DNA of 48,293 bases from an uncultured Oscillospiraceae bacterium (GTDB lineage Bacteria > Bacillota > Clostridia > Oscillospirales > Acutalibacteraceae). Positions 33,969-41,648 of this stretch are shown here, in pieces. The position numbers were made by a program, and so were the translations under genes. The stretch is from the NCBI GenBank assembly GCA_902492455.1, contig CABULH010000026.1, forward strand, positions 1 through 48,293. The letters are read 5' to 3'. The stretch's first letter is position 1, and every line of letters starts with the position of its first letter. A model generated the notes under the pieces. That model was given only the letters and a program-made list of their open reading frames with translations. It had not been told where the DNA came from and ran no database searches.

Positions 33969-36467
33969 ATGTTGACAAAAGAACTGAACGGGCGATGGGA
34001 GTTCTGTCGAGCGAATGGACTGCTGGATCCGGCCCGTTATGAAGATGTTTCCGCTCCCGCTGACAGCTGGAAGGCGGCTACGGTGCCGGGGGACATTCAC
34101 AACGATCTGCTGCAGTGCGGCCTGATTGACGATCCCTATTATTCCGACAATTTGTACCAGTGCCGGGAGGTTACCGCGCAGGACTGGATTTACAAAAAAA
34201 CTTTTTCTTTGAAGCAGGAGGAGATCCTGAAACATAATGAGCTGCAGTTCGACGGCATCGATACCTATGCGGATATCTTTCTCAATGGAAAATACCTCGG
34301 TTCCACGGAGAATATGTTTCTGCAGTACAGCTTTGAAGTGTCCGATTGCCTTCGAGCGGGAGAAAACGAGCTGCTGGTCTATCTGAAATCGGTAAAGAAG
34401 CGGATGGAACAGTATCCGTCCGAGGGATATTTTGGCTGCTTCAATGTACAGCGTATCTTTATGCGGAAGGCCCAATGTCATTTTTCTTGGGACTGGGCGC
34501 CGGAGTTTCCCGCCACTGGCATTTGGGAGAGCGTGCGGCTGGTATCCTATAGCCGTACCAGGTTTGCTTCGGTGGCGCTGCGTACCCTTTGCACAGGAGA
34601 AGTGAGTTTTTTCACCTCACTGGATCAGGAAACCTATGAAGAGGCCGGTGAAGTAAAAAAAGAATACATCCTTACCGTCACAGGCGGAGGAGAAACCTAC
34701 CGTAAACAAATGGCGGTGACGGGTTGCAGAACCAATTTTTCGCTCACCATCGATCATCCCCATCTCTGGTGGCCTCAGGATTTGGGGACTCCCTTCCTGT
34801 ATTCCTATGTGTTGGAATATTATGAGGATGGCGTATTGGCGGACAGCCGGCAGGGGGAATTCGGCATTCGGGAGGTCGCTTATCGGGAACAGCCGAAGCA
34901 CACTGAAGAGGGCTTTACCAGTGAATTGCTTATCAATGGCGTCCCGGTTTTTCTCAAGGGAGCCAACTGGGTGCCCTTGGACATCATGACCGGCCGCATT
35001 CCCCGGGAGAAATATGAGCACAGCCTGCGTCTGGCGAAGGAAGCCGGATTCAACTGCCTGCGGGTTTGGGGCGGCGGCATCTACGAGAAAAATTTATTTT
35101 ATGAGCTGTGCAACCGCCTGGGCATCATGGTGTGGCAGGATTTTGCCTTTGCCTGCGGCGACGTACCGGATGATGATGAAGATTTCGTGGATATGGTGAT
35201 CCCGGAGATTGAATATCAGATCAAGCGTCTGCGTAATCATCCCTGCGTGGTGCTTTGGTCCGGCGGCAACGAAAAAACCGGCAGCGTGGGGAAGCAAAAA
35301 TCCCGGGGAGACCGGTTGATTCACTACACCCTCAACGGTATGGTCGCCTATCTCGACCGTACCAGGCCCTATTTTCCCTCCAGTCCCTGGAGCTACGGTG
35401 AGGATGGCAACAGCCAGGATTCCGGCGATTCCCACTGCAACAGTTATCAGTCGGCCATGACCGGAGCGGGGGTAGAGAAGTTCCGGGATGTGCTCATGGG
35501 CTTTACCGCGCCAATGGCATCGGAAATCGCGGTGCAGGGCTGCTCTTCCGTCCGCTTCTTGAAAACCTTCTTGAAGGACAGCGAGATGTGGCCTCCCAAC
35601 GCCGTGTGGGACCTGCATATGACCAGGAACCCTTACGACGGAACCGGCACTACCTTTGCTCAGCAGCAGCAGGCCGCGGCGGAGAAGCTGTTCGGTTCCT
35701 TCGACGGGCTGGAGGATTATGTCCGCAAAAGCATGGCTGTGCACAGCGAATTCGTAAAATCCGATATCGAGTACCATCGCACCCGGAAAGGCAATTGCTC
35801 TGCCGCCATGCTCTGGATGTATTCCGATGTTTGGCCTTGCGGTACTTGGGCGATTGTGGATTATAATCTGCTGCCCAAGGCGGCTTACTACAGTGCCAAA
35901 CGAGCCAACCGGTCAATCCTGCCGGCGATTGTACAGACCAAGGCAGGGATACGGGCCTTTGTGATAAACGATACCAGGAAAACGTATACCGGCCGGATAA
36001 CCATCGGCCAGATGACGGTAGGCGGCGAATCGATTTTCCGAAAGACATACGAGGATGTAACCATGGCGTCTGTGCAGTCGGTTTGTGCAGCCGCTTTCGG
36101 TGAAGAGGTAAAAAATACGGCGAATTCCTTCCTGTATATGGAACTGGAATATGACGGGAAGAAAGATACCAACGTCTTCTTCCATCGTTTCTGGAAAGAT
36201 ATCGAGTGGCCCGAGCCCGGGCTGCATATTGATCTTTGTTCGGAGCTGGAAACAGAGAAAGGCTTTATCACTACTCTGAAGCTCCGCACAGAAAAGTATG
36301 CCCGGATGGTGTCGCTGGATTTTGACAGCATGGAAAGCTGCATCTTCTCAGATAACTACTTCGATATGATTCCCGGTGAAGAACGGGTTATCCAGGTGGA
36401 ATCTCCCATGCGGCTTTCCATGGAAAAAATCGGAGTTTCTCATTGGGCGGGGGAGGAAAAGAAATGA
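33969..36467 (+). CDS. Glycoside hydrolase family 2, beta-mannosidase-like
   Basis: An 832-residue cytoplasmic enzyme (no signal peptide) of normal length for GH2 beta-mannosidases. An N-terminal sugar-binding domain starts with 'LNGRWEFC' and has 'VPGDIHNDLLQCGLIDDPYY', a phrase typical of the mannosidase branch. A beta-sandwich follows, then a TIM barrel with 'LRVWGGGIYEKNLFYELCN'. The acid/base Glu should be Glu435 in 'LWSGGNEK' (usually Trp-x-Gly-Asn-Asn-Glu) and the nucleophile Glu519 in 'PMASEIAVQG'. It would release mannose from beta-mannosides brought in by the transporters. Its stop overlaps the next start as ATGA. Specificity within GH2 is inferred from sequence pattern. Confidence 0.85.
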   Translation: MLTKELNGRWEFCRANGLLDPARYEDVSAPADSWKAATVPGDIHNDLLQCGLIDDPYYSDNLYQCREVTAQDWIYKKTFSLKQEEILKHNELQFDGIDTYADIFLNGKYLGSTENMFLQYSFEVSDCLRAGENELLVYLKSVKKRMEQYPSEGYFGCFNVQRIFMRKAQCHFSWDWAPEFPATGIWESVRLVSYSRTRFASVALRTLCTGEVSFFTSLDQETYEEAGEVKKEYILTVTGGGETYRKQMAVTGCRTNFSLTIDHPHLWWPQDLGTPFLYSYVLEYYEDGVLADSRQGEFGIREVAYREQPKHTEEGFTSELLINGVPVFLKGANWVPLDIMTGRIPREKYEHSLRLAKEAGFNCLRVWGGGIYEKNLFYELCNRLGIMVWQDFAFACGDVPDDDEDFVDMVIPEIEYQIKRLRNHPCVVLWSGGNEKTGSVGKQKSRGDRLIHYTLNGMVAYLDRTRPYFPSSPWSYGEDGNSQDSGDSHCNSYQSAMTGAGVEKFRDVLMGFTAPMASEIAVQGCSSVRFLKTFLKDSEMWPPNAVWDLHMTRNPYDGTGTTFAQQQQAAAEKLFGSFDGLEDYVRKSMAVHSEFVKSDIEYHRTRKGNCSAAMLWMYSDVWPCGTWAIVDYNLLPKAAYYSAKRANRSILPAIVQTKAGIRAFVINDTRKTYTGRITIGQMTVGGESIFRKTYEDVTMASVQSVCAAAFGEEVKNTANSFLYMELEYDGKKDTNVFFHRFWKDIEWPEPGLHIDLCSELETEKGFITTLKLRTEKYARMVSLDFDSMESCIFSDNYFDMIPGEERVIQVESPMRLSMEKIGVSHWAGEEKK

Positions 36468-37435
36468 AACTGACCCTGCAGGGCCTAGGAGAAATAGAAT
36501 CGGAGGATTTCCTCGAAGAAAAATCCAGCGGCGGCGTTTTTTATGCCGGTCGGGAAGGTGTAAAGCAGGTTTTATCTACTTATGATAAAAAGGTAGATTT
36601 TATCCAGTTTAAAGATAAAACCCTGGCTCATGTCCATTCCTCCATGGGGTATCCGGCGATATATTCAGTGAACCGCCCAGCTTATGCAGGCGGAGCATTG
36701 GCCGTTCTGATGGATCTGGACGGTACCAGTGTTCACAGCGAGGATTTTTGGGTCTGGATTATCCAGCGGACGCTGGCGGAGCTGATGAGGAATCCCCACT
36801 TTGAACTCCAGGAGAAAGATATTCCCTTTGTATCTGGTCATTCCGTTTCAGAGCATCTGCAATATGGCATTGACACCTATTGCCCTGGCAAAAAGGTAGA
36901 GGAGGCCCGGGCTATTTACTATCGCATCACGGAAGAGGAACTGGGCAAGATTCTGGAGGGCAGGGGATATCCGGATGCCTTCGTACCTGCTCCCCACCTG
37001 AAAGAATTTCTGACCAAGGTTAAGGAACGAAAAATTCGCATCGGTCTGGTGACATCCGGACTACAGGAAAAGGCTTGGCCGGAAATTTTGGCTGCTTTCC
37101 GTGCCATGAAGATGGGCGACCCGCTGGATTACTATGATGCGATCATCACAGCCGGCACCGCCCTGAAAAAGGGACAAACCGGAACGCTGGGGGAACTGGC
37201 GCCTAAGCCCCATCCTTGGCTGTATGCGGAGACCCTTCGGGTGGGATTGGGAATGGAAGAAAAGGATAAGCCGAGAGTATTGGGAATTGAAGATTCTTCA
37301 GCAGGCGTGCTTTCTCTCACGTTGGCCGGAATCCAGTGCGTCGGTGTGGAAGGGGGGAACATACGGCAGGGAAAAGTAAACTCGCTGTGCATGCAAGATG
37401 GGCGGAATTTAATGGAGATCCTAGAGATGCTTTAA
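36464..37435 (+). CDS. HAD-superfamily hydrolase (beta-phosphoglucomutase/phosphatase-like)
   Basis: A 323-residue protein coupled to the GH2 gene by an ATGA overlap, with GGGAGGAAAAG as ribosome site. The HAD core begins with 'MDLDGTSVHSED' (Asp84 as nucleophile, Asp86 as acid/base), has the cap domain after it, 'LVTSG' as motif II, and 'VLGIEDSSAGVLSLTLAGI' as motif IV. This layout fits sugar-phosphate phosphatases and phosphoglucomutases. The 80 residues before the nucleophile are extra for the family and unidentified. The neighbourhood suggests a phosphorylated hexose as substrate, which is inference. Last gene of the first transcription unit of locus 2. Confidence 0.82.
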   Translation: MKLTLQGLGEIESEDFLEEKSSGGVFYAGREGVKQVLSTYDKKVDFIQFKDKTLAHVHSSMGYPAIYSVNRPAYAGGALAVLMDLDGTSVHSEDFWVWIIQRTLAELMRNPHFELQEKDIPFVSGHSVSEHLQYGIDTYCPGKKVEEARAIYYRITEEELGKILEGRGYPDAFVPAPHLKEFLTKVKERKIRIGLVTSGLQEKAWPEILAAFRAMKMGDPLDYYDAIITAGTALKKGQTGTLGELAPKPHPWLYAETLRVGLGMEEKDKPRVLGIEDSSAGVLSLTLAGIQCVGVEGGNIRQGKVNSLCMQDGRNLMEILEML

Positions 37436-37462
37436 AAATTCGCACGAAAAGAAAAAAGGGGA

Positions 37463-37491
37463 TTGACTTTTAATCGGGCAAGTTGTATAGT
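37463..37491 (+). promoter_or_regulatory. Second promoter of locus 2
   Basis: TTGACT (37463-37468) and TATAGT (37486-37491) with 17-base spacing form a strong promoter between the HAD gene and the three-module surface protein. No convincing terminator precedes it. Confidence 0.8.
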
Positions 37492-37501
37492 TAAAGAAAG
37501 G

Positions 37502-37518
37502 TAAACAGTTACCTAAAC
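37502..37518 (+). promoter_or_regulatory. Putative LacI-family operator 3
   Basis: TAAACAGTTACCTAAAC holds the AAC-A-GTT core at 37504-37510, just downstream of the -10. It resembles the lacI promoter element and is identical over 12 bases to the complement of the 22812-22823 site. It ties the surface-protein unit to the same regulator. Confidence 0.5.
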
Positions 37519-37537
37519 AAAAGAGGAGGTTCCGTAA

Positions 37538-39304
37538 ATGTGCAAAACAGTTTCTAAAAAAGTTATGTCATTGGCGGTCTCGTTGTGCCTGCTGGCGATG
37601 ATGGTCGTGGGTGCGTTGCCTGCGGGCGCACAGGAGGAAGCACCGGTCAATCTGCTGCCCTCCTACGGCATTGACGGCACGTTCGAAACGGCTACCACCA
37701 CGGACGGTATTGTCCAGCAGGGACTGGCTTTTGTCAACGATGCTCACGCGGGCAGCAAGGCTGCCAAGATCACCGGGGCTGGTTGGTGGTACACCTACGC
37801 CAATCTGAAGGATACATACACCGATATGGTGGGAAAAACGTATCGTTTGAGCCTGTACTACAAAGGCGAATATCACGGTGAGTTTACGGTGGCCAATGCA
37901 GATGCCTCCAAAGTTCTGGCGAAAAAAGATATCCAAGGCAAATCCGACACATGGCAGAAGCTGAATCTCACCTTTACTTTGGCGGAGGATTCCATTGCCA
38001 AGGACGGCAGCGGCAATCAGCTGATGCGGATCGGTACAGATGTAAACAACTCCAACAATAAGGAACTGTACATCGACGATGTAGAACTGTTTGAAGTGGA
38101 GCCGCTGCAGCCGGAAGAGGGCAACTTGCTGGGCCTGCTGTTTGATCCGGATAACGTCAGCAACATCAATTCCGGCTGGGACGGCGACGGCTGGATGCAC
38201 TGGGTCAATACCGGCGCTTCACCGAGTACTTCCGCGAGCATTGACGATACGGTGGCGAAAACTGGTATCAGTTCCTTCAAGCTGGACAACGGTAGCGGCA
38301 ATAAGAGCAATTCTCAGCTGGCGATTTTCCCCACTCTGACTCCTGGAAAAACTTATGAGGTGTCCGCTTGGGTGAAGACCGACAATATCGTTTCGGATTC
38401 TGCCGGTGTAGCGCTGGAGATGCAGATATCTGAAAAGGATGCTTTTGAAACAGCTGTTACCTTTAGTTCTGAAAAAATCACCGGAACCAAGGACTGGACC
38501 CTGCTGAGAATGAGGTTTACCTATCCGGAAAACGCCAAGAAGATCCGAGTCTGCCTGATGAACTGGGACTCCACTGGCGCCGCCTGGTTTGACGCCGTCA
38601 CAGTAAAGGAGTACACCCCCTTTGTCAATGAGGGAGATCTGCTTAAAGGCGCAGGTGTTCCGGATAACTATATCTCCCTGCAAAACCTGAACAATACCCC
38701 CAAGAATGACAAAGAAGTGGTGGGGTGGACCGATGCGGGCAATTTTGACGATGTTTTTGCCCTAGACACCGCGGCGAGCAAGCTGGGCGGACAGTCTTTC
38801 CGCATTACCAATCCCGACACCAAGAACTCCGGGCTGATGCTGTATGCCCCCAATCTGACGGCGGGCAAGACCTACACCTTCAAGGCTTATGTCAAAACCA
38901 AGGATGTTACCGGCGAAGGCGCCCATATTCGTATTGGTCTATTGGATGAAAATGGGCTGCCAGCTGCAGGTACCGATATTGAAACTCCTAAGGTAACCGG
39001 CACCAAGGATTGGACGCTGATGGAGTTTGATGCGAAAATTCCTGAGGGCTATACTGGTTTTGAACTTAACATTTCTCTTTGGAATTCCAAAGGAACAGCC
39101 TGGTTTGACGGCGTGGTATTGTATGAGGGCGCGCTGGATGATAATGAGGATAAGGAACCCGAACCCAATCCCAATCCGGATCCCGATCCCAATCCCAATC
39201 CCAATCCCAATCCTGGCACGGGCGATGTACTGCCCCTGGCGCTGCTGCCGCTGGCAATGGCCGCCACAGCCGGCGTGTGCTTCCTGAATAAAAAGAGAAA
39301 ATAA
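37538..39304 (+). CDS. Cell-wall-anchored protein with three carbohydrate-binding modules
   Basis: A 588-residue protein with a perfect ribosome site (AGAGGAGGT, 7 bases before ATG). Signal peptide, then three beta-sandwich modules (about 35-190, 200-370 and 380-540) of the CBM4/9-like type. Modules two and three share 'LTPGKTYEVSAWVKT' / 'LTAGKTYTFKAYVKT', 'GTKDWTLL' / 'GTKDWTLM' and 'GAAWFDAVTV' / 'GTAWFDGVVL'. A Pro-Asn repeat linker leads to Asn-Pro-Gly-Thr-Gly-Asp, a hydrophobic span and Lys-Lys-Arg-Lys, an LPxTG-like sortase signal. It is the locus 2 counterpart of 1742. Role inferred: glycan capture at the wall. The sortase itself is not in the window. Confidence 0.85.
   Translation: MCKTVSKKVMSLAVSLCLLAMMVVGALPAGAQEEAPVNLLPSYGIDGTFETATTTDGIVQQGLAFVNDAHAGSKAAKITGAGWWYTYANLKDTYTDMVGKTYRLSLYYKGEYHGEFTVANADASKVLAKKDIQGKSDTWQKLNLTFTLAEDSIAKDGSGNQLMRIGTDVNNSNNKELYIDDVELFEVEPLQPEEGNLLGLLFDPDNVSNINSGWDGDGWMHWVNTGASPSTSASIDDTVAKTGISSFKLDNGSGNKSNSQLAIFPTLTPGKTYEVSAWVKTDNIVSDSAGVALEMQISEKDAFETAVTFSSEKITGTKDWTLLRMRFTYPENAKKIRVCLMNWDSTGAAWFDAVTVKEYTPFVNEGDLLKGAGVPDNYISLQNLNNTPKNDKEVVGWTDAGNFDDVFALDTAASKLGGQSFRITNPDTKNSGLMLYAPNLTAGKTYTFKAYVKTKDVTGEGAHIRIGLLDENGLPAAGTDIETPKVTGTKDWTLMEFDAKIPEGYTGFELNISLWNSKGTAWFDGVVLYEGALDDNEDKEPEPNPNPDPDPNPNPNPNPGTGDVLPLALLPLAMAATAGVCFLNKKRK
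39163..39217 (+). repeat. CCCAAT-type hexamer repeat encoding a Pro-Asn linker
   Basis: Tandem six-base units (CCCAAT, CCGGAT, CCCGAT) encode a Pro-Asn/Pro-Asp spacer before the wall anchor. Such repeats change length by slippage, so this linker may vary among strains. Confidence 0.75.
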
Positions 39305-39334
39305 GGTCCTTTGCTTTTCAGAAAGGGAATGATT

Positions 39335-40645
39335 ATGAAAAGAACAGCACTGATTCTCTCCCTGGTATCGGTTTTGCTGCTGACAACCGCGTGCGGTAAT
39401 AACGGTGGTTCTTCCGTCGTCAGCTTCGTCAAACCTCAATCCGAAGTGGGCAGTGGCGTAGATGGTGACGAGACCATGAGGCTGCCGGGTTATGAACTGA
39501 CGAATAAGAAGGTCACCATGCTGACCCATTATGATTCCGAACCGAACTCGGTTTTTAAGGATACTTATGGCGGCGAACTGGAGCGGATCATCGTTCCCAG
39601 CGATCAGGTGACCGCCCGGTTCCAGCAGTTGGTCAATTCCAATACGCCGCCGGATCTGCTGGATTCCAACTTCATCCCCACCCTGGTGACGAAGGGGTAT
39701 GTTCAGCCCCTTGACGAGTACATCGACTTTAGCACCCCTTTGTGGTCCGGAGTCAAGGAGAGTCATGAAAAGATTCGGGTGGACGGCAAGCTCTATATGA
39801 TCGACCCTATGTGCGCCCGATATTCCGTCATGTGGTATAACAAAACCATTTTCAAAAACGCCGGATTAAAAAATCCCGGAGAACTGCTGGCGGAGGGCAA
39901 CTGGAACTGGGACACCTACCGCGACGCGGCTATCAAGCTCACCACCAAGGGCGCGGACGGCAACGTCAAACAGTGGGGAACCGCTATCGATACCCTGGAA
40001 GCTTACATCCATACCACTGGCAAGGGAATCGTCTCTTATGAAGAAGGCAATCCGGTCAACTGCATCAAGAGCAATGAGATCAGCCGGGCTATGAACTTCC
40101 TGATTGATCTCAGCACCAAGGACAACTGCGTTTATCCGGGCGGCGACTCACGGGAACAGTTCGCCCAGGGAAAAATCGCCATGGTGGAAGGCCATGTGTG
40201 GTATCGGGATCCACTGCGGGATATGCTGAAAAACGGCGACATTGCGTTTGTTCCCACTGCCAAGGACCCGGAATCCGATCAATATTACATCATGGAAAAC
40301 TTCGGATCCTCCGGCTTCTACATTCCCAAGGGCGCCAAGAATGTCACCGGCGCAGCGGCTTATATTTGCTCGATACGGTATTCGCATCTGGATAAAAACA
40401 AGCAGAAGGAGACCTTCGATAAGCTGGCTGCAGAAGTTGGCTGGACCCAGGAATGCGAGGATATGCTGCAAGCCATGCAGTCTGAGCAATATTCGCCGGT
40501 TCCCAATACCATGTCTTTCTTTGATCTGGGGGAATACTATGGCGATATCTTTGCCCGTCCGAAAGATGGTGAGCCGTGGGCGACCATTGCAGAAGAGCTA
40601 GCGCCGAAGATCGACGGAAATATTGAAAAAGCCTATGCGAAATAA
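39335..40645 (+). CDS. Extracellular solute-binding protein, family 1 (lipoprotein, locus 2)
   Basis: A 436-residue SBP. ATG 39335 follows GAAAGGGAA; the lipobox is 'LLTTAC' and a short spacer follows. The mature part has the family 1 pattern, including 'YMIDPMCARYSVMWYNKTIF' and 'NGDIAFVPTAKDPE'. It sits between two anchored binding proteins, as the SBP at 5198 follows two anchored proteins in locus 1. It probably serves the permease pair 32044/32957, although it is in a different transcription unit. A strong hairpin follows its stop, suggesting that it is produced in excess over the genes downstream. Confidence 0.9.
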   Translation: MKRTALILSLVSVLLLTTACGNNGGSSVVSFVKPQSEVGSGVDGDETMRLPGYELTNKKVTMLTHYDSEPNSVFKDTYGGELERIIVPSDQVTARFQQLVNSNTPPDLLDSNFIPTLVTKGYVQPLDEYIDFSTPLWSGVKESHEKIRVDGKLYMIDPMCARYSVMWYNKTIFKNAGLKNPGELLAEGNWNWDTYRDAAIKLTTKGADGNVKQWGTAIDTLEAYIHTTGKGIVSYEEGNPVNCIKSNEISRAMNFLIDLSTKDNCVYPGGDSREQFAQGKIAMVEGHVWYRDPLRDMLKNGDIAFVPTAKDPESDQYYIMENFGSSGFYIPKGAKNVTGAAAYICSIRYSHLDKNKQKETFDKLAAEVGWTQECEDMLQAMQSEQYSPVPNTMSFFDLGEYYGDIFARPKDGEPWATIAEELAPKIDGNIEKAYAK

Positions 40646-40652
40646 GTTTTTA

Positions 40653-40716
40653 GCAATTGTTAATTGCATGTAAGAAAAGCTCCCTTTTGGCGGCAGTTGC
40701 AAAAGGGAGCTTTTCT
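40653..40716 (+). terminator. Strong terminator or attenuator after the SBP gene
   Basis: AGAAAAGCTCCCTTTT (40673-40688) pairs perfectly with 40701-40716, 16 bp with a 12-base loop and T-rich 3' arm. A smaller hairpin GCAATT/AATTGC (40653-40667) precedes it. No promoter is obvious before 40748, so partial read-through is likely. Confidence 0.8.
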
Positions 40717-40747
40717 GAAACATCTTGAATGACGGAGGAACTAATTC

Positions 40748-41629
40748 ATGAAAAAAAGTATTCGGAAGCTGTGCGCCGGTTTGCTGGCACTGTGTATGGC
40801 GTCAGCCCTGATGGCTGCCGCTGAGCCTGCAAATATATTCCAGGGAGAAATTGGTGCTGTTCAAGAGCTGAATACCAATCCGCCTACCAACGAAAACTTG
40901 ATGAAAATCGAAGATTGGCTGATTTGGTCGGATGGCAGCAGCGTTCCTTATGCCGACAATATTTCTCTTGATAAAACCGTCAGCAAGCTGGGAAAACAGT
41001 CCATCAAATTTACCAACAGCAAAGTAATGCACCATTCCTGTGCCTATTTTCGTTTAGCCAATCTTGAACCAGGCAAGGACTATACCCTGATGTATTCGGT
41101 CAAGACGGAGGATGTGGTTCCCGGGATGAGCGGTTATGGCGCCATGAGCTTCGTTAAGTTCATGGATAAAGACGGCCAAGATCTGCCAGGGAGCAATTCC
41201 GCTTCACCGGCATATATGACCAACGATTGGACCGATTATTCCATCGTTTTCAAAGCGCCGGATTCCTTTGATATGGCGCAGCTGCAGATCACCTTGTGGG
41301 CGGCCAAAGGCACCGCCTGGTTTGACGATATTCGCCTGTACGAGGGAGTGATAGGGGCAGAAGAACCCACCACGGAAGCACCTCAGATCACGGAACCGAC
41401 CAAACCGGAGATCACGGAGCCGGCCTCCTCTGAAGAAAGCTCATCCAAGGATGAGCAGACCTCTTCCGGTGAGGACATCTTTGAGGAAAAGCCTGTGGAC
41501 ACGACCAAAGGTGATAAAAATAAGGGTTCCTCCAACATACTGCCCTTTGTGTTGGTGGGAGTGGGTGTCGTTGTGGCTGCCGCCGCAGTGGTTGCCGTTG
41601 TGGTGATCAAGAAGAAAAAGAAATCATAA
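40748..41629 (+). CDS. Membrane-anchored single-module carbohydrate-binding protein
   Basis: A 293-residue protein with signal peptide, one CBM-like beta-sandwich (about 35-205; 'LEPGKDYTLMYSVKT' and 'GTAWFDDIRLYEGV' link it to the modules of 37538), an acidic Thr/Glu/Ser-rich linker, a membrane span of mostly Val/Ala and a Lys-only tail. AGGAACTAATTC precedes the ATG. It is the counterpart of 630 in locus 1: short, one module, anchored. Glycan binding near the transporter is the inferred role. Confidence 0.8.
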   Translation: MKKSIRKLCAGLLALCMASALMAAAEPANIFQGEIGAVQELNTNPPTNENLMKIEDWLIWSDGSSVPYADNISLDKTVSKLGKQSIKFTNSKVMHHSCAYFRLANLEPGKDYTLMYSVKTEDVVPGMSGYGAMSFVKFMDKDGQDLPGSNSASPAYMTNDWTDYSIVFKAPDSFDMAQLQITLWAAKGTAWFDDIRLYEGVIGAEEPTTEAPQITEPTKPEITEPASSEESSSKDEQTSSGEDIFEEKPVDTTKGDKNKGSSNILPFVLVGVGVVVAAAAVVAVVVIKKKKKS

Positions 41630-41648
41630 GAAAGCGGAGCGAGCGCTT

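Noticed and set aside
39163..39217. Short tandem repeats considered as a CRISPR-like array
   Set aside because: The units are six bases long without spacers and lie in frame inside a linker-coding region.
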